The notes under the pieces are model-generated. The model was not told the origin of the DNA and did not search any database. It saw only the letters and a list, made by a program, of their open reading frames with translations. This document shows positions 8,027 through 17,697 of a stretch of 64,000 nt of DNA, piece by piece. Every line of letters starts with the position of its first letter. The first letter of the stretch is position 1. Both the position numbers and the translations under genes were made by a program. This DNA is from Roseomonas sp. HF4 (lineage in GTDB: Bacteria > Pseudomonadota > Alphaproteobacteria > Acetobacterales > Acetobacteraceae), in the NCBI RefSeq assembly GCF_005222755.1, contig NZ_STGD01000006.1:62001-126000 (forward strand), given 5' to 3'.

Positions 8027-9424
8027 TCAGGCGGCGTTGCGGCGGGCATGGGCGCGGACAGCGGCCTCGACGGCGGCGAGGTCGTTCGGCAGGACGCCGA
8101 AGCGCTCCTTCCGGTCATATAGGTCGGCGAGGCGCGAAGGCAGGGGGGGACGGACGCCGGTCGCGCGTTCCACCGCATCGGGGAACTTCGCCGGATGCGC
8201 CGTTGCGGCGACGACGACCGGGATGCCGGGGTCCGCCGGCGCCAGCGCGCGGGCGGCCGCCGTGCCGACCGCCGTGTGCGGGTCGGCCAGGTATTGCTGC
8301 CCCTGCCAGAGGCGCCGGATCTCGGCCAGCGTGCCGTCATCGTCCAGGGTGAAGCCCTGGAACAGCGCGGTGGCGTCCCGCCAGGCAGCGTCGGGGACGG
8401 GCATGCGGCCCTCGGTGCGGAAGCGCGTCATGGCGCCGGCCGTGGCATCCGCGTCGCGGTCCATCAGCTCGAACAGCAGGCGCTCGAAATTGCTGCTGAC
8501 CTGGATGTCCATGGACGGGGAGAGCGAGGGCTCGACCGGCCGCGCGCTCATGTCGTTGGAGGCGAGGAACCGCGCCAGGATGTCGTTGCGGTTCGAGCCC
8601 ACGATCAGGTGGCTGATGGGCAGCCCCATCCGCCGCGCCGCCCAGGCCGCCAGCACATTGCCGAAATTGCCGGTCGGCACGCTGAAGGCCACTTCACGGT
8701 CCGGCGCGCCCAGCGCCAGCGCGGCCGCGGCGTAATAGGGGATCTGCGCCGCGATGCGCGCCCAGTTGATGGAATTCACAGCGGACAGCCGCATCTCGGT
8801 GCGGAAGGGCACGTCGTTGAACATCGCCTTCACCAGGTCCTGGCAGGCGTCGAAATCCCCCTGCACCGCGACATTGGCGACATTGGGGGCCAGCACCGTC
8901 GTCATCTGCCGGCGCTGCACCTCGCTGGTGCGGCCCTCGGGATGGAGGATGACAATGTCCACGGCGCTGCGGTCGCGGCAGGCCTCGATCGCCGCCGAGC
9001 CGGTATCGCCGGAGGTGGCGCCGACGATCGTCACGCGCTCCCCGCGCTTGTCGAGCACATGGTCGAACATGCGGCCCAGCAGCTGCAGCGCCATGTCCTT
9101 GAACGCGAGCGTCGGGCCGTGGAACAGCTCGAGCGCGAAGCTCCGGTGGTCGAGCTGCACCAGCGGCACCACGGCGGGGTGGCCGAAGCCGGCATAGGCG
9201 TCACGGCACATCGCCTCGAGCGGCATCCCGCCGGCGCCGAACAGCGCCAGGATGCGGGCGGCGATCTCCGGGTAGGGCAGGCCACGCATCGCGCGCCATT
9301 CGGCGGGGCTCAGCTCCGGCCAGGATTCGGGCACGAACAGGCCGCCATCCTCGGCGAGGCCCGCGAGCAGGACGGCCTCGAAATCACGGGGGGCGGCCTG
9401 GCCGCGGGTGGAGACGTAGCGCAT
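8027..9424 (-). CDS. thrC: Threonine synthase
   Basis: A 465-residue PLP enzyme that converts O-phosphohomoserine to threonine, the last step of threonine biosynthesis. The N-terminus MRYVSTRGQA is the classic start of the long (fold-type II, proteobacterial) class. The PLP lysine lies in GPTLAFKDMALQ near residue 110, and GATSGDTGSAAI is the phosphate-binding loop. The length matches the family. It is upstream of, and likely co-transcribed with, the M16 peptidase gene. A family A repeat (9451-9590) separates it from the M32 carboxypeptidase on the same strand, so transcripts arriving from the cox region would have to cross several hairpins. Confidence 0.96.
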   Translation of the reverse strand: MRYVSTRGQAAPRDFEAVLLAGLAEDGGLFVPESWPELSPAEWRAMRGLPYPEIAARILALFGAGGMPLEAMCRDAYAGFGHPAVVPLVQLDHRSFALELFHGPTLAFKDMALQLLGRMFDHVLDKRGERVTIVGATSGDTGSAAIEACRDRSAVDIVILHPEGRTSEVQRRQMTTVLAPNVANVAVQGDFDACQDLVKAMFNDVPFRTEMRLSAVNSINWARIAAQIPYYAAAALALGAPDREVAFSVPTGNFGNVLAAWAARRMGLPISHLIVGSNRNDILARFLASNDMSARPVEPSLSPSMDIQVSSNFERLLFELMDRDADATAGAMTRFRTEGRMPVPDAAWRDATALFQGFTLDDDGTLAEIRRLWQGQQYLADPHTAVGTAAARALAPADPGIPVVVAATAHPAKFPDAVERATGVRPPLPSRLADLYDRKERFGVLPNDLAAVEAAVRAHARRNAA

Positions 9425-9450
9425 GGGGGACGCATAGCGCGGCAGGAAAG

Positions 9451-9590
9451 GCGGGGGGAGAAGGGAACTTCTCCCCCCGGACCCCCCGCAACCTTTTTTG
9501 GCACCTGGCGCCTCCCTTCCCGGGGCGGCGCCAGGTGCCGAAGAAGGGAGGGCTTGGGGTCCCGGATCAGGGGAGGTTCCCCTCCCCCGA
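9451..9590 (+). repeat. Family A structured repeat, copy A1
   Basis: A 140-bp intergenic element with three strong hairpins. The left one pairs GGGGGGAGAAG with CTTCTCCCCCC around a GGAA loop (9453-9478). The centre pairs GGCACCTGGCGCC (9500-9512) with GGCGCCAGGTGCC (9527-9539), a perfect 13-bp stem. The right one is a GGGGAGG/CCTCCCC hairpin near 9570-9588. GGACCCC (9479-9485) can also pair with GGGGTCC (9556-9562), giving a cloverleaf-like fold. Related copies lie at 20102, 30079, 49269 and 55395, with partial ones at 22479 and 58795. Confidence 0.85.
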
Positions 9591-9591
9591 C

Positions 9592-11079
9592 CTACGCTTC
9601 GAGATACCGCCGGGTCAGGTGCTCGGTGAAATCGGCGGGATCCAACGGCTTGCCAGTCGCCGCGCGCAGCAGGTCCTGGAAGCCGAGCAGCGAGCCCTTC
9701 CCGTGCACGTTCCGCCGCAGCCAGCCGAGCAGCGGCGCCATGTCGCCTTCCGCCAGCGCATCGTCGAGCCCGGGCTCGGCCATGCGCGCCGCCTTCATCA
9801 GCTGCGCCGCCGCCATGGCGCCGAGGGTGTAGGAGGGAAAGTAGCCGAAGGCCCCGTCGTGCCAGTGGATGTCCTGCAGGCAGCCGCGCGCGTCGTCGGG
9901 CGGCACGATGCCGAGCGACTTCCTGAGCCCCTCGTTCCAGGCGCCCGGCAGGTCGGCCACCTCAAGCGCGCCGCCGATCAGCGCGCGTTCCAGCCGGAAG
10001 CGCAGGATGACGTGGGCGGGGTAGGTGATCTCGTCGGCGTCCACGCGGATGAAGCCGCGCGCCACGCGCCGCCAGTTCGCGGCCAGGTTGGCCGGCGCAT
10101 AGGGCGCGGGGGCGCCGCCGAAGGCCGCGTGCAACTCACGCCCGAGGAACAGAAGGAACGGGTCAGACCGGCAGGCCTGCATCTCGACGATGAGCGACTG
10201 GGATTCGTGCGCCGCCATGCCGGCCGCATCCCCCACCGGCTGGCGCGCGAAGGCTTCCGGCAGGCCACGTTCGTAGAGCGCGTGCCCCGTCTCGTGCAGC
10301 ACGCCGAGCAGCGCCTTCGAGACGTCGTCCTCGTCGTAGAACGTCGTCAGCCGCACGTCGGCCGGCGTGCCGCCGCAGAAGGGATGCAACGATTCGTCGA
10401 GCCGCGCGTGGTCGTAGTCGAGCCCGATGCGCTCCGAGAGGCTGCGGCAGAGCATGCGCTGCACCTCGACCGGGAAGGGGCCGGGCAGCGGAATCGGCGG
10501 CGGCTTCGCGGCCTGGATCGCCTCGGCGCGCGGCAGGGCATCAGCCAGGAAGGCCTCGTAGGCGGCGAAGACCGGTTCCACGTCGGCCGCGGTCACGCCG
10601 CGCTGGTAGCCGTCCATCAGCGCGTCGTAGGGGTCCATGGACAGCGCGGCGCCGAGCGCCCGCGCCGTCTCGCGCTGCAGGCGCACCACCTCCTCCAGCG
10701 CCGGGCGGACCAGGGCGAAGTCGGCACGCGCCTTGGCCTCCCGCCAGATCTTCTCGCAGGCCGAATTGGCGCGCGCGGTCGCCTCGACCAGGTCGGTCGG
10801 CAGGGCGATGGCGCGGGCATGGGCGCGGTCCATCAGGGCGAGGTTCGCCTCCTCCCAAGCGCCATCTGACTGCGCGATCTCGAGATCCTCCTCGACCACC
10901 GGCGCCGTCAGCAGTTCGTGCGCGAGCCCAGCCAGCGCGGCCAGCTGCTCGCCACGTGAATGGCCCCCGCCCGGCGGCATCATCGCAGCCGCGTCCCAGT
11001 GCAGCATGGAGGCGGCCTCCCCCAGCGCGGCGATGCGCGCGAAGCGGGCCTTCAGGCGCTCATAGGCGAGGTTGTGCAT
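9592..11079 (-). CDS. Carboxypeptidase Taq (M32 family) metallopeptidase
   Basis: A 495-residue cytoplasmic metallocarboxypeptidase that removes C-terminal residues from peptides. The HExxH zinc motif is in VLHETGHALYERGLP near residue 260, with the third ligand region in AAHESQSLIVE. The N-terminus MHNLAYERLKARFARIAALG followed by LHWDAAAMMPPGG is typical. I place the start at 11079, where AAGGATGGA stands about 7 bases upstream; an in-frame ATG at 11091 is the alternative. Either way the gene overlaps the end of the SURF1 gene by 20-32 bp, so it is probably translated from the tail of the cox assembly transcript, although no functional link to cytochrome oxidase is known. Confidence 0.93.
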   Translation of the reverse strand: MHNLAYERLKARFARIAALGEAASMLHWDAAAMMPPGGGHSRGEQLAALAGLAHELLTAPVVEEDLEIAQSDGAWEEANLALMDRAHARAIALPTDLVEATARANSACEKIWREAKARADFALVRPALEEVVRLQRETARALGAALSMDPYDALMDGYQRGVTAADVEPVFAAYEAFLADALPRAEAIQAAKPPPIPLPGPFPVEVQRMLCRSLSERIGLDYDHARLDESLHPFCGGTPADVRLTTFYDEDDVSKALLGVLHETGHALYERGLPEAFARQPVGDAAGMAAHESQSLIVEMQACRSDPFLLFLGRELHAAFGGAPAPYAPANLAANWRRVARGFIRVDADEITYPAHVILRFRLERALIGGALEVADLPGAWNEGLRKSLGIVPPDDARGCLQDIHWHDGAFGYFPSYTLGAMAAAQLMKAARMAEPGLDDALAEGDMAPLLGWLRRNVHGKGSLLGFQDLLRAATGKPLDPADFTEHLTRRYLEA

Positions 11080-11779
11080 CCGGTGTTCCATCCTTCAGCC
11101 GCCGCCGCGCCCAGACGAGGAAGACGCCGACCAGCGCAAGCGCGGTGCCGTACCAGGTGATGACATAGCCGAGATGGTTGTTCGTCGGGCGCGGCAGGGT
11201 GCGCGCGGGCGCCGGCAGCCCCGGCCCCTCGCCCAGCGCCACCAGCCCATAGGGCGCGACCGCGGGCAGGCCGAGCGCCACGCCGATCGCCGCCGGGTCG
11301 AAGGTGTGGAAGTGCCGGCCGGGGATGTCGTCGCGCGCGGCGGCGAGGCCCGCCGTCTCCGCCGGCCGCACCCAGCCGGTCACGCGCTGTTCGCCCTCGG
11401 GCCGCGCCAGGGGCCGGTCGCGCTGCAGCGGCACCCAGCCGCGGTCCACCAGCACCGGGGGCGCGTCGTCGCGCAGCAGCGGCGTCAGCAGGCGCGCGCC
11501 GAGCACGGTGCCACGCAGCTCGAGGCCGAGCAGCGCCTCCCGCCCATGGTCGAACCGGCCCGTCGCCTCGACCTTGGCCAGCGGCTGCGGCGGGTCGATG
11601 AGCGGCACGGGCGGCGCCGCCTCGGCCGCGGCGATGCGGGCAATGAGGTCGGTCTTCCAGGCCAGCCGCGCGACCTGCCACGTGCCGAGGCCGAGCAGCA
11701 GCGCGAGCACCGGCAGCATCACGAGGGTCGGCACCAGCAGCCGGCGAAACCCGGCATGGGAAGGGGCGGTCGGGGACAT
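11060..11779 (-). CDS. SURF1-family cytochrome oxidase assembly protein
   Basis: A 239-residue inner-membrane protein that helps heme a insertion and maturation of cytochrome oxidase subunit I. The N-terminal membrane helix is about residues 13-35 (LLVPTLVMLPVLALLLGLGTWQ, which contains the family's GLGTWQ hallmark). The periplasmic domain contains VDRGWVPL, and a second helix near the C-terminus (GYVITWYGTALALVGVFLVW) ends the protein, matching the two-helix SURF1 topology. It is the last assembly gene of the minus-strand cox cluster, 56 bp after the DUF983 gene, and its 3' end overlaps the carboxypeptidase start. Confidence 0.93.
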   Translation of the reverse strand: MSPTAPSHAGFRRLLVPTLVMLPVLALLLGLGTWQVARLAWKTDLIARIAAAEAAPPVPLIDPPQPLAKVEATGRFDHGREALLGLELRGTVLGARLLTPLLRDDAPPVLVDRGWVPLQRDRPLARPEGEQRVTGWVRPAETAGLAAARDDIPGRHFHTFDPAAIGVALGLPAVAPYGLVALGEGPGLPAPARTLPRPTNNHLGYVITWYGTALALVGVFLVWARRRLKDGTPDAQPRL

Positions 11780-11835
11780 GTCCGGTCGCTATATGGGGTC
11801 GCGCAGCGGGCCGGAAGTCGGCTTCGTGCCCCGGC

Positions 11836-12186
11836 TCAGCCCCGGTCCTGCCGGTGGCGCCACTGCAGGAGGACGAGCGCGGCCTTCGCCACGCGCATGG
11901 TCAGGACCGAGAGCGGCAGCACCACCGCCGGCCACAGCACCGCGTGGACCCAGAGCGGCGGCTCGAAGCGCACATCCACCCAGATCGCCATGCCGACCGC
12001 GAAGGCGCCGATTAGGAAAATCGCGGCGACCGCTGGTCCGTCCCCGGCGTCATGGGCCCGGAGGTCGAGGCCGCAGGATTCGCAGGCGTCCCGTACATCC
12101 AGCAGCCCGCGGAACAGCCGCCCCTTGCCACAGCGCGGGCAGCGCCCGAGCAGCGCGGCGGCGATCGGCGAGGCGCCTTCGGTCAT
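11836..12186 (-). CDS. DUF983 family protein, cox-cluster associated
   Basis: A 116-residue membrane protein of the DUF983 family, which is found almost always within alphaproteobacterial cytochrome oxidase clusters. A zinc-ribbon-like segment RCPRCGKGRLF...CESCGLDL (two CxxC pairs, about residues 15-45) is followed by two predicted membrane helices (AAIFLIGAFAVGMAIWV and AVLWPAVVLPLSVLTMR). The start at 12186 (MTEGASPI) is the family-like N-terminus; the frame stays open upstream to 12285 only through the palindrome at 12251-12276. A role in copper or heme handling during oxidase assembly is suspected from context but not established. Confidence 0.88.
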   Translation of the reverse strand: MTEGASPIAAALLGRCPRCGKGRLFRGLLDVRDACESCGLDLRAHDAGDGPAVAAIFLIGAFAVGMAIWVDVRFEPPLWVHAVLWPAVVLPLSVLTMRVAKAALVLLQWRHRQDRG

Positions 12187-12250
12187 CGGGACCCCCCATC
12201 CAAAAGCCCACCGAGGGCAGCGACAACGGCACCGCCCCAGGAAACGCAAT

Positions 12251-12276
12251 CGGCCGGTCCCCGCGGGGACCGGCCG
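12251..12276 (-). terminator. Perfect 26-bp palindrome after coxC, likely terminator
   Basis: A perfectly self-complementary 26-bp sequence (13-bp half-site beginning CGGCCGGTCCCCG) lies between the coxC stop and the DUF983 start. On the minus strand it is followed by ATTGCGTTTCC, moderately T-rich. A second hairpin, GCACCGG/CCGGTGC at 12314-12331, lies between it and coxC. Together they probably end or attenuate transcription after coxC. Confidence 0.6.
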
Positions 12277-12389
12277 GGAGCGCAAGGCGCGACCGCGCCC
12301 AGTTCTTCAGCTGGCACCGGCGTACCGGTGCGCTGCGCGAAGGCAAGCGGCCCGGACGGGTCGCGCCCGCCGCCTGAGGGCCAAAAGAA

Positions 12390-13247
12390 TCAGTGCCGCG
12401 CGATTTCGCCGGCGCCGAACCAGTAGATGCAGATGAAGAGGAACAGCCACACCACGTCGACGAAGTGCCAGTACCAGGCCGCCGCCTCGAAGCCGAAATG
12501 CTTCTCGGGCGTGAAGTGGCCCTTGATGGCGCGGAACAGGCAGACCGCGAGGAAGGTGGTGCCGACGATCACGTGGAAGCCGTGGAAGCCGGTGGCCAGG
12601 AAGAAGACCGAGGGGTAGATGCCGCCGCCCGAGAAGGAGAACGGCGCGATCGTGTATTCCTTGACCTGCAGCGCCGTGAACAGCACGCCGAGCGCGACGG
12701 TCAGCGCCAGCGCCTGGACCAGCGCGCGGCGGTCGTTCTGCAGCAGCGCCGCATGCGCCCAGGTGACCGTGCAGCCCGACAGCAGCAGGATCATGGTGTT
12801 GAGGAAGGGCAGGCCCCAGGGGTCGAAGGTTTGGATGCCGGCGGGCGGCCAGATGGCCTGCGCCGCGCCCGAGACATGCTCCGGATACAGCGCGAAGTGG
12901 AACCAGGCCCAGAAGAAGGCAACGAAGAACATCACCTCGGACGCGATGAACAGCGTCATGCCGTAGCGCAGGCCGAGTCGCACCACCGGCGAATGAAGGC
13001 CGGGCGTGTGGCTCTCCTTCACCACGTCGCGCCACCACATGAACATGGTGCCCAGCGTCGCGGCCAGGCCGACGAAGAACACCCACTTCACGCCCATATG
13101 CGCCCAGAGGATGATGCCGAGCACGAGCGCGCCGCCGCCGAAGGCGCCCGTCAGCGGCCAGGGCGACGGATCCACAAGATGGTAGGGGTGCTTGTAGGGA
13201 GATGCGCCGTTGCCGTGCGCCGCCTCGCCGGAATGGGTGCTGGCCAT
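12390..13247 (-). CDS. coxC: Cytochrome c oxidase subunit III
   Basis: A 285-residue inner-membrane protein with about seven helices, the third core subunit of the aa3-type oxidase, which stabilises the proton-pumping subunit I. HPYHLVDPSPWPLTGAF near the N-terminus and the C-terminal HFVDVVWLFLFICIYWFG are diagnostic. The start at 13247 (MASTHSGEA) is preferred: AGGAA lies six bases upstream, and an earlier ATG at 13301 would add Arg-rich sequence without a ribosome site. It is placed after ctaG, 159 bp away, across a T-tailed hairpin (13317-13347), and is followed by palindromic structures and DUF983/SURF1. Confidence 0.97.
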   Translation of the reverse strand: MASTHSGEAAHGNGASPYKHPYHLVDPSPWPLTGAFGGGALVLGIILWAHMGVKWVFFVGLAATLGTMFMWWRDVVKESHTPGLHSPVVRLGLRYGMTLFIASEVMFFVAFFWAWFHFALYPEHVSGAAQAIWPPAGIQTFDPWGLPFLNTMILLLSGCTVTWAHAALLQNDRRALVQALALTVALGVLFTALQVKEYTIAPFSFSGGGIYPSVFFLATGFHGFHVIVGTTFLAVCLFRAIKGHFTPEKHFGFEAAAWYWHFVDVVWLFLFICIYWFGAGEIARH

Positions 13248-13316
13248 GGGTATTCCTGAATTCAGGGTCGCGCGCGCACGGCTTTCGCCGCGGGCCCGCA
13301 TCGCGGCGCATCAATC

Positions 13317-13347
13317 CCGAAAACCCCCGTCGGATCAAGCCCGGGGG
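13317..13347 (-). terminator. T-tailed hairpin between ctaG and coxC
   Basis: On the minus strand CCCCCG (13347-13342) pairs with CGGGGG (13329-13324) and is followed directly by TTTTC. The stem is short (6 bp), so partial termination (attenuation) between ctaG and coxC is the likeliest effect. Confidence 0.45.
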
Positions 13348-13406
13348 CGGCACGAAGGCGCGGTTTTGTGGCCGGTCGTCGCGGCGCGGCGGGCGCGATG
13401 GGGTCG

Positions 13407-14018
13407 TCAGTTCGTCCGTGCGGCCGGACGGCCGACATGCGGCCCGGCATTGGCGAGGGCGCCGGCGCGCTGCGCATCCTCCATGGTGCGGAAGAAGGTG
13501 TAGTGCAGCGTGATCGTGGTGACGTCGCGCGTGTTCGGGTCCTCGGCGATGCGCGGATCGACCCAGAAGGACACGGGCATGTCGACGCGCTGGCCGGGGG
13601 TCAGCGTCTGCTCGTCGAAGCAGAAGCAGGCGACCTTGTGGAAGTAGCGGCCGACCTTCTCCGGCGTCACGTTGTAGAGCGAGACCCCCGTGACCGGCGT
13701 CTCGGCCCGGTTCGCGGCGGAATAGAAGGCGAGTCCCTCCTCCCCCAGCCGCACGGTCATGGCGGTCTGTTCCGGCTGGAAGCGCCAGGGGAGGCCCGGA
13801 TGGGTGGTGGCTGCGAAGCGGACCGTGATGGTGCGGTCGGTCGCGCCGGGGGCGGCCAGGCCCCGCTGCGTCGTGCCGTTGTAGCCCGTGACGCGGCAGA
13901 ACAGGTCGTAGAGCGGCACGGCGGCGAAGGAGACGCCGACCATGCCGGCGACGGTCCCGAAGGCGAAGATCGCGGTGCGGCGGTTGCGGCGGGAAAGGGC
14001 TACGCGATCCATGCGCAT
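13407..14018 (-). CDS. ctaG: Cytochrome c oxidase assembly protein CtaG/Cox11
   Basis: A 203-residue copper chaperone that delivers copper to the CuB site of subunit I. One N-terminal membrane anchor (residues 15-38, AIFAFGTVAGMVGVSFAAVP) precedes a periplasmic immunoglobulin-like domain. The copper-binding CFCFDEQTL motif (Cys-Phe-Cys-Phe) is present near residue 120, and PLYDLFCRVTGY follows the anchor, both hallmarks of Cox11. Start at 14018 (MRMDRVAL) or, six bases later, 14012; no clear Shine-Dalgarno decides. It lies between the small coxF-like gene and coxC in the order usual for alphaproteobacteria. Confidence 0.95.
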   Translation of the reverse strand: MRMDRVALSRRNRRTAIFAFGTVAGMVGVSFAAVPLYDLFCRVTGYNGTTQRGLAAPGATDRTITVRFAATTHPGLPWRFQPEQTAMTVRLGEEGLAFYSAANRAETPVTGVSLYNVTPEKVGRYFHKVACFCFDEQTLTPGQRVDMPVSFWVDPRIAEDPNTRDVTTITLHYTFFRTMEDAQRAGALANAGPHVGRPAARTN

Positions 14019-14070
14019 TGAATGGCGCTTCGCGGGCCGCTTCGCAAGACGTCGCGCGGCGTGGCGCGTC

Positions 14071-14199
14071 TCAGCCGCGCAGCACGCGCGCCATGCCGAC
14101 GAAGTAGAACAGCGCCGAGAGGCCCACGAGCACCAGCAGGATGGCGATGTTGCGCGCCCGCCGCCGCTTCTCGAACACCGCGCGGTCCTCGGGCGTCAT
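14071..14199 (-). CDS. Small membrane protein, CoxF-like
   Basis: A 42-residue protein with one membrane helix ([20 protein letters not shown]) after a charged N-terminus ([17 protein letters not shown]). Its ATG overlaps the ctaB stop as ATGA (14196-14199), showing translational coupling. Small proteins of this form occupy the ctaB-ctaG gap in many alphaproteobacteria and are annotated CoxF or cytochrome oxidase assembly-associated; the function is not known. The frame is open further upstream to 14274, but that part is inside ctaB. Confidence 0.8.
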   Translation of the reverse strand: MTPEDRAVFEKRRRARNIAILLVLVGLSALFYFVGMARVLRG

Positions 14200-15155
14200 G
14201 CGCCGAAGGCCAGCCGGTCGGCGGCCAGCGCCGCGAACAGAACGAACAGATAGGTCAGGGAGAAGCGGAAGCACGCCTTGGCCGGCGCGTCCTTCGTCAG
14301 GCTGCGCCCGGCCTCGTCCTGCGCATCGCGCAGCACGGCCAGCGCGTGGCGAAGGAACATCGCGCCCAGCACCATCGCCACCGCCGCGTAGGCGAGGCTC
14401 GAGAAGCCCACCGCCCAGGGGGCGAGGCCGACCGGCACCAGTAGCACCGTGTAGATCATGACCTGCCGGCGCGTCTCCCGCGCCCCGGCGGTCACCGGCA
14501 GCATGGGCACGCCGGCGCGCGCGTAGTCGTCATGCGCCCAGAGCGACAGCGCCCAGAAATGCGGCGGGGTCCAGAAGAAGATGATGGCGAACATCAGGAT
14601 CGGCACGAGCGTGATGTCGCCGGTCACCGCGGCCCAGCCGATCACGGGCGGGAAGGCGCCCGCCGCGCCGCCGATGACGATGTTCTGCGGCGTGCGGCGC
14701 TTGAGCCACATGGTGTAGACGAAGACGTAGAAGCCGATCGAGCCCGCGAGCACCGCGGCGGCGGCGACGTTGGTCGCCATCCACATCAGCACCACAGAGC
14801 CCACCGAGAGCCAGAGGCCGAAGGCGAGCGCCGCCGCCGGCGCGATCCGGCCATCCGGGATCGGCCGCTTCGCGGTGCGGCGCATCACCGCGTCGATGTC
14901 GCGGTCGTACCACATGTTGATGGCGCCCGCGGCGCCCGCGGCCACCGCGATGCAAAGGATGGCGGTCGCGGCCAGCACGGGGTTCATGAGCAGCGCGCCC
15001 GGCGCGACCAGCAGGCCAACCAACCCCGAGAAGACCACGAGCGACATGACGCGCGGCTTCAGCAGCGCGATCCAGTCGCGCACCTCGGACATGTCGTGGG
15101 CAACAGGAAGGGGGGCGGCGCCCCCCTGTCCCGGTTCCATGGCGGTGTCGCTCAT
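14196..15155 (-). CDS. ctaB: Protoheme IX farnesyltransferase (heme O synthase)
   Basis: A 319-residue polytopic membrane prenyltransferase of the UbiA superfamily that attaches farnesyl to heme b, producing heme O, the precursor of heme a for cytochrome oxidase. The prenyl-diphosphate motif [15 protein letters not shown] appears near residue 85 and a second acidic motif, [13 protein letters not shown], near 215. About nine helices are visible. It is 24 bp after coxA and overlaps the next small gene by four bases, so it belongs to the coxBA transcript. Confidence 0.97.
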   Translation of the reverse strand: MSDTAMEPGQGGAAPLPVAHDMSEVRDWIALLKPRVMSLVVFSGLVGLLVAPGALLMNPVLAATAILCIAVAAGAAGAINMWYDRDIDAVMRRTAKRPIPDGRIAPAAALAFGLWLSVGSVVLMWMATNVAAAAVLAGSIGFYVFVYTMWLKRRTPQNIVIGGAAGAFPPVIGWAAVTGDITLVPILMFAIIFFWTPPHFWALSLWAHDDYARAGVPMLPVTAGARETRRQVMIYTVLLVPVGLAPWAVGFSSLAYAAVAMVLGAMFLRHALAVLRDAQDEAGRSLTKDAPAKACFRFSLTYLFVLFAALAADRLAFGA

Positions 15156-15179
15156 GGGTCCTCCGTCAGGCCGCGTCCG

Positions 15180-16772
15180 TTACCGGATGCGGGGCAGTTC
15201 GTCGAAGGTATGGAAGGGCGGCGGCGAGGAGACCTGCCATTCCAGCGTGGTCGCGCCCGCGCCCCACGGGTTGGCCGCGGCCTTCTCGCCCGAGCGGAAG
15301 GTCAGCCACACCACGTAGATGAACAGCAGGAGCGAGGCCGCCGAGATGTAGGACCCCACCGAGGCGATGAAGTTCCACGCCGTCAGCGCCTCGGGGTAGT
15401 CCGGGTAGCGGCGCGGCATGCCCTGGTTGCCCGAGAAGTGCATCGGGAAGAAGGTCAGGTTCACGCCGATGAAGGTCATCCAGAAATGGACCTTCCCCCA
15501 GAATTCCGGGTACTGCCGGCCGCTCATCTTGCCGATCCAGTAGTAGAAGCCGGCATAGATGCTGAACACGGCGCCGAGGCTGAGCACGTAGTGAAAGTGC
15601 GCCACCACGTAGTAGGTGTTGTGCAGGATCTGCGTGATCGGCGCATTCGCCAGCACGACGCCCGTCACGCCGCCCACCGTGAACAGGAAGATGAAGCCGA
15701 TCGCGAACAGCATCGGCGTCTTGAGCTCGATCGAGCCGCCCCACATGGTCGCGATCCAGGAGAAGATCTTGATGCCCGTCGGCACCGCGATGACCAGCGT
15801 CGCGGCCATGAAGTAGGCGCGCGTGTCCACGTCCATGCCGGACTGGAACATGTGGTGCGCCCACACGATGAAGCCCACGAAGCCGATCGCGACCATGGCG
15901 TAGGCCATGCCGAGGTAGCCGAACACCGGCTTGCGGCTGAAGGTGCTGATCACGTGGCTGATGATACCGAAGCCCGGCAGGATCATGATGTAGACTTCGG
16001 GGTGGCCGAAGAACCAGAACAGGTGCTGGAACAGCACCGGGTCGCCGCCGCCTTCGGGCCGGAAGAAGGCCGTGCCGAAGTTGCGGTCGGTGATCAGCAT
16101 GGTGATCGCGCCCGCCAGCACCGGCACCGCCAGCAGCAACAGGAAAGCGGTAACGAGCATCGACCAGACGAACAGCGGCATCTTGTGCAGGGTCATGCCC
16201 GGCGCGCGCATGTTCAGGATGGTCGTGATGAAATTGGCCGCGCCCATGATGGACGACGCGCCCGCCAGGTGCAGCGAGAACAGCGCCAGGTCCATCGCCA
16301 TCGACGGATGGTAGGTGCTGTCCGACAGCGGCGGGTAGATGGTCCAGCCCGCGCCCGGCCCCTCGCCCACGAACAGGGACGCGCCCAGCAGCAGGAAGGC
16401 CGGCACCAGCAGCCAGAAGCTGATGTTGTTCATGCGCGGGAAGGCCATGTCCGGCGCCCCGATCATGAGCGGCACGAACCAGTTGCCGAAGCCGCCGATC
16501 AGCGCCGGCATGACCACGAAGAACACCATGATCAGCCCGTGGGCCGACACGAAGGCGTTCCACACCTGGCCGTCGGGAAAGAACTGCATCCCGGGGGACT
16601 GCAGTTCCATGCGCATCAGCACGGACAGGCCGACGCCGATCAGCCCCGCGAACAGCGCGAAGATGATGTAGAGCGTCCCGATATCCTTGTGGTTCGTCGA
16701 GAACAGCCAGCGGTTCACGAAACCGGGCTTGTGGTCGTGGTGGTCGTGATGCGCGTCGGTTGCGGTCGCCAT
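15180..16772 (-). CDS. coxA: Cytochrome c oxidase subunit I (aa3-type)
   Basis: A 530-residue heme-copper oxidase subunit with twelve helices, site of oxygen reduction and proton pumping. Key residues are visible: the heme a histidine in FVSAHGLIM, the CuB histidine and cross-linked tyrosine region in [15 protein letters not shown], the paired histidines in WAHHMF, and the heme ligands in [22 protein letters not shown] and the PEVY motif mark the A1 (mitochondrial-like) type with a D-channel. A His-rich N-terminal tail (HHDHHDH, residues 8-14) is unusual and might bind copper or zinc. It is 22 bp downstream of coxB. Confidence 0.98.
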   Translation of the reverse strand: MATATDAHHDHHDHKPGFVNRWLFSTNHKDIGTLYIIFALFAGLIGVGLSVLMRMELQSPGMQFFPDGQVWNAFVSAHGLIMVFFVVMPALIGGFGNWFVPLMIGAPDMAFPRMNNISFWLLVPAFLLLGASLFVGEGPGAGWTIYPPLSDSTYHPSMAMDLALFSLHLAGASSIMGAANFITTILNMRAPGMTLHKMPLFVWSMLVTAFLLLLAVPVLAGAITMLITDRNFGTAFFRPEGGGDPVLFQHLFWFFGHPEVYIMILPGFGIISHVISTFSRKPVFGYLGMAYAMVAIGFVGFIVWAHHMFQSGMDVDTRAYFMAATLVIAVPTGIKIFSWIATMWGGSIELKTPMLFAIGFIFLFTVGGVTGVVLANAPITQILHNTYYVVAHFHYVLSLGAVFSIYAGFYYWIGKMSGRQYPEFWGKVHFWMTFIGVNLTFFPMHFSGNQGMPRRYPDYPEALTAWNFIASVGSYISAASLLLFIYVVWLTFRSGEKAAANPWGAGATTLEWQVSSPPPFHTFDELPRIR

Positions 16773-16794
16773 CGTCTGTCCTCTCGGTCGCGCC

Positions 16795-17697
16795 TTAGCG
16801 GCGCGCCTCCGCGATCTGAACGGTGTCTGCCTGGGCGGGCGCGGCGGCGAGCGCGGGCGTGCCCGGCTCGTCCGCGCGGGCGAAGCGCGTGCGCGCCTCG
16901 GCCACCCACTTGTCGAAATCCTCGCGGCTCACGGCGCGTACCGCGATCGGCATGAACCAGTGGTTGGTCCCGCAGATCTGGTTGCACTGGCCGTAGAAGA
17001 CGCCCTCGCGGTCCGCGCGCATCCAGGTCTCGAGGCTGCGGCCAGGGATCGTGTACTTCTGCACGCCGAGCGCCGGCACGAAGAAGGAATGGATGACGTC
17101 GCGCCCCGTGGTCAGCACGCGGATATTGGCCCCCACCGGGATGACCAGCTCATTGTCGACCGCAAGCCGGAACAGGTGGCGCTGTCCGGCCGGCAGCTGG
17201 TCCTCCTGCAGCGGATAGCTGTCGAAGGTGAAGTTGCCGTGGTCGGGATAGGTGTAGTTCCAGTACCACTGCCGGCCCTGGACGCTGATGGTCAGGTCGG
17301 CGTTCGGCGTGCGGTCCTGATAGTAGATCAGCCGGAAGGACGGGATCGCGATCACGATCAGGATCAGCACCGGCACGACCGTCCACGCCACTTCCAGCAG
17401 CGTGTTGTGGCTGGTGGTCGACGGCGTCGGGTTCACCTCGGCGCGGAAGCGCCACACGCAATAGGCCAGCAGCACGAAGACGAAGATCGTGATGGCGACG
17501 ATGATCCAGAACACCAGCGAATTGAAGCTGCTGATGGCGTCCTTGATCGATCCGCCCGATTCCTGCAGGCCCATGCCCCAGGAGGTCGGCGCGCCGACCA
17601 TGCCCTGCGCCGCCGCAGGCCCCGCCATCGCCAGCAGCAGGGCCGCGGCGATTCCGCCCAACGCAGCCCAGATGCGCTTTCCGTCGCTCAACCGCAT
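16795..17697 (-). CDS. coxB: Cytochrome c oxidase subunit II
   Basis: A 300-residue membrane-anchored subunit carrying the CuA electron-entry site. A signal peptide (about residues 1-30, ending PAAAQG), two helices (about 55-80 and 97-120), then a cupredoxin domain with CuA ligands: His in DVIHSFFVP, and [14 protein letters not shown] holding both Cys, the second His and the Met. The usual Glu between the cysteines is Gln here, a change I recall from related acetic acid bacteria. I use the start at 17697, which has GGGGA six bases upstream; 17703 is an alternative. The same frame is open to 18381, but that part overlaps the divergent regulator region and is not coding. First gene of the cox operon. 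Confidence 0.96.
   Translation of the reverse strand: MRLSDGKRIWAALGGIAAALLLAMAGPAAAQGMVGAPTSWGMGLQESGGSIKDAISSFNSLVFWIIVAITIFVFVLLAYCVWRFRAEVNPTPSTTSHNTLLEVAWTVVPVLILIVIAIPSFRLIYYQDRTPNADLTISVQGRQWYWNYTYPDHGNFTFDSYPLQEDQLPAGQRHLFRLAVDNELVIPVGANIRVLTTGRDVIHSFFVPALGVQKYTIPGRSLETWMRADREGVFYGQCNQICGTNHWFMPIAVRAVSREDFDKWVAEARTRFARADEPGTPALAAAPAQADTVQIAEARR

Noticed and set aside
9451..9590. tRNA gene because of the cloverleaf-like pairing
   Set aside because: No anticodon arm, T-loop (GTTCRA) or acceptor features; the stems are too long and the same element recurs in other gaps.
14532..16955. An 807-codon plus-strand frame opposite ctaB and coxA
   Set aside because: His/Arg/Glu-rich antisense shadow of unmistakable membrane-protein genes.
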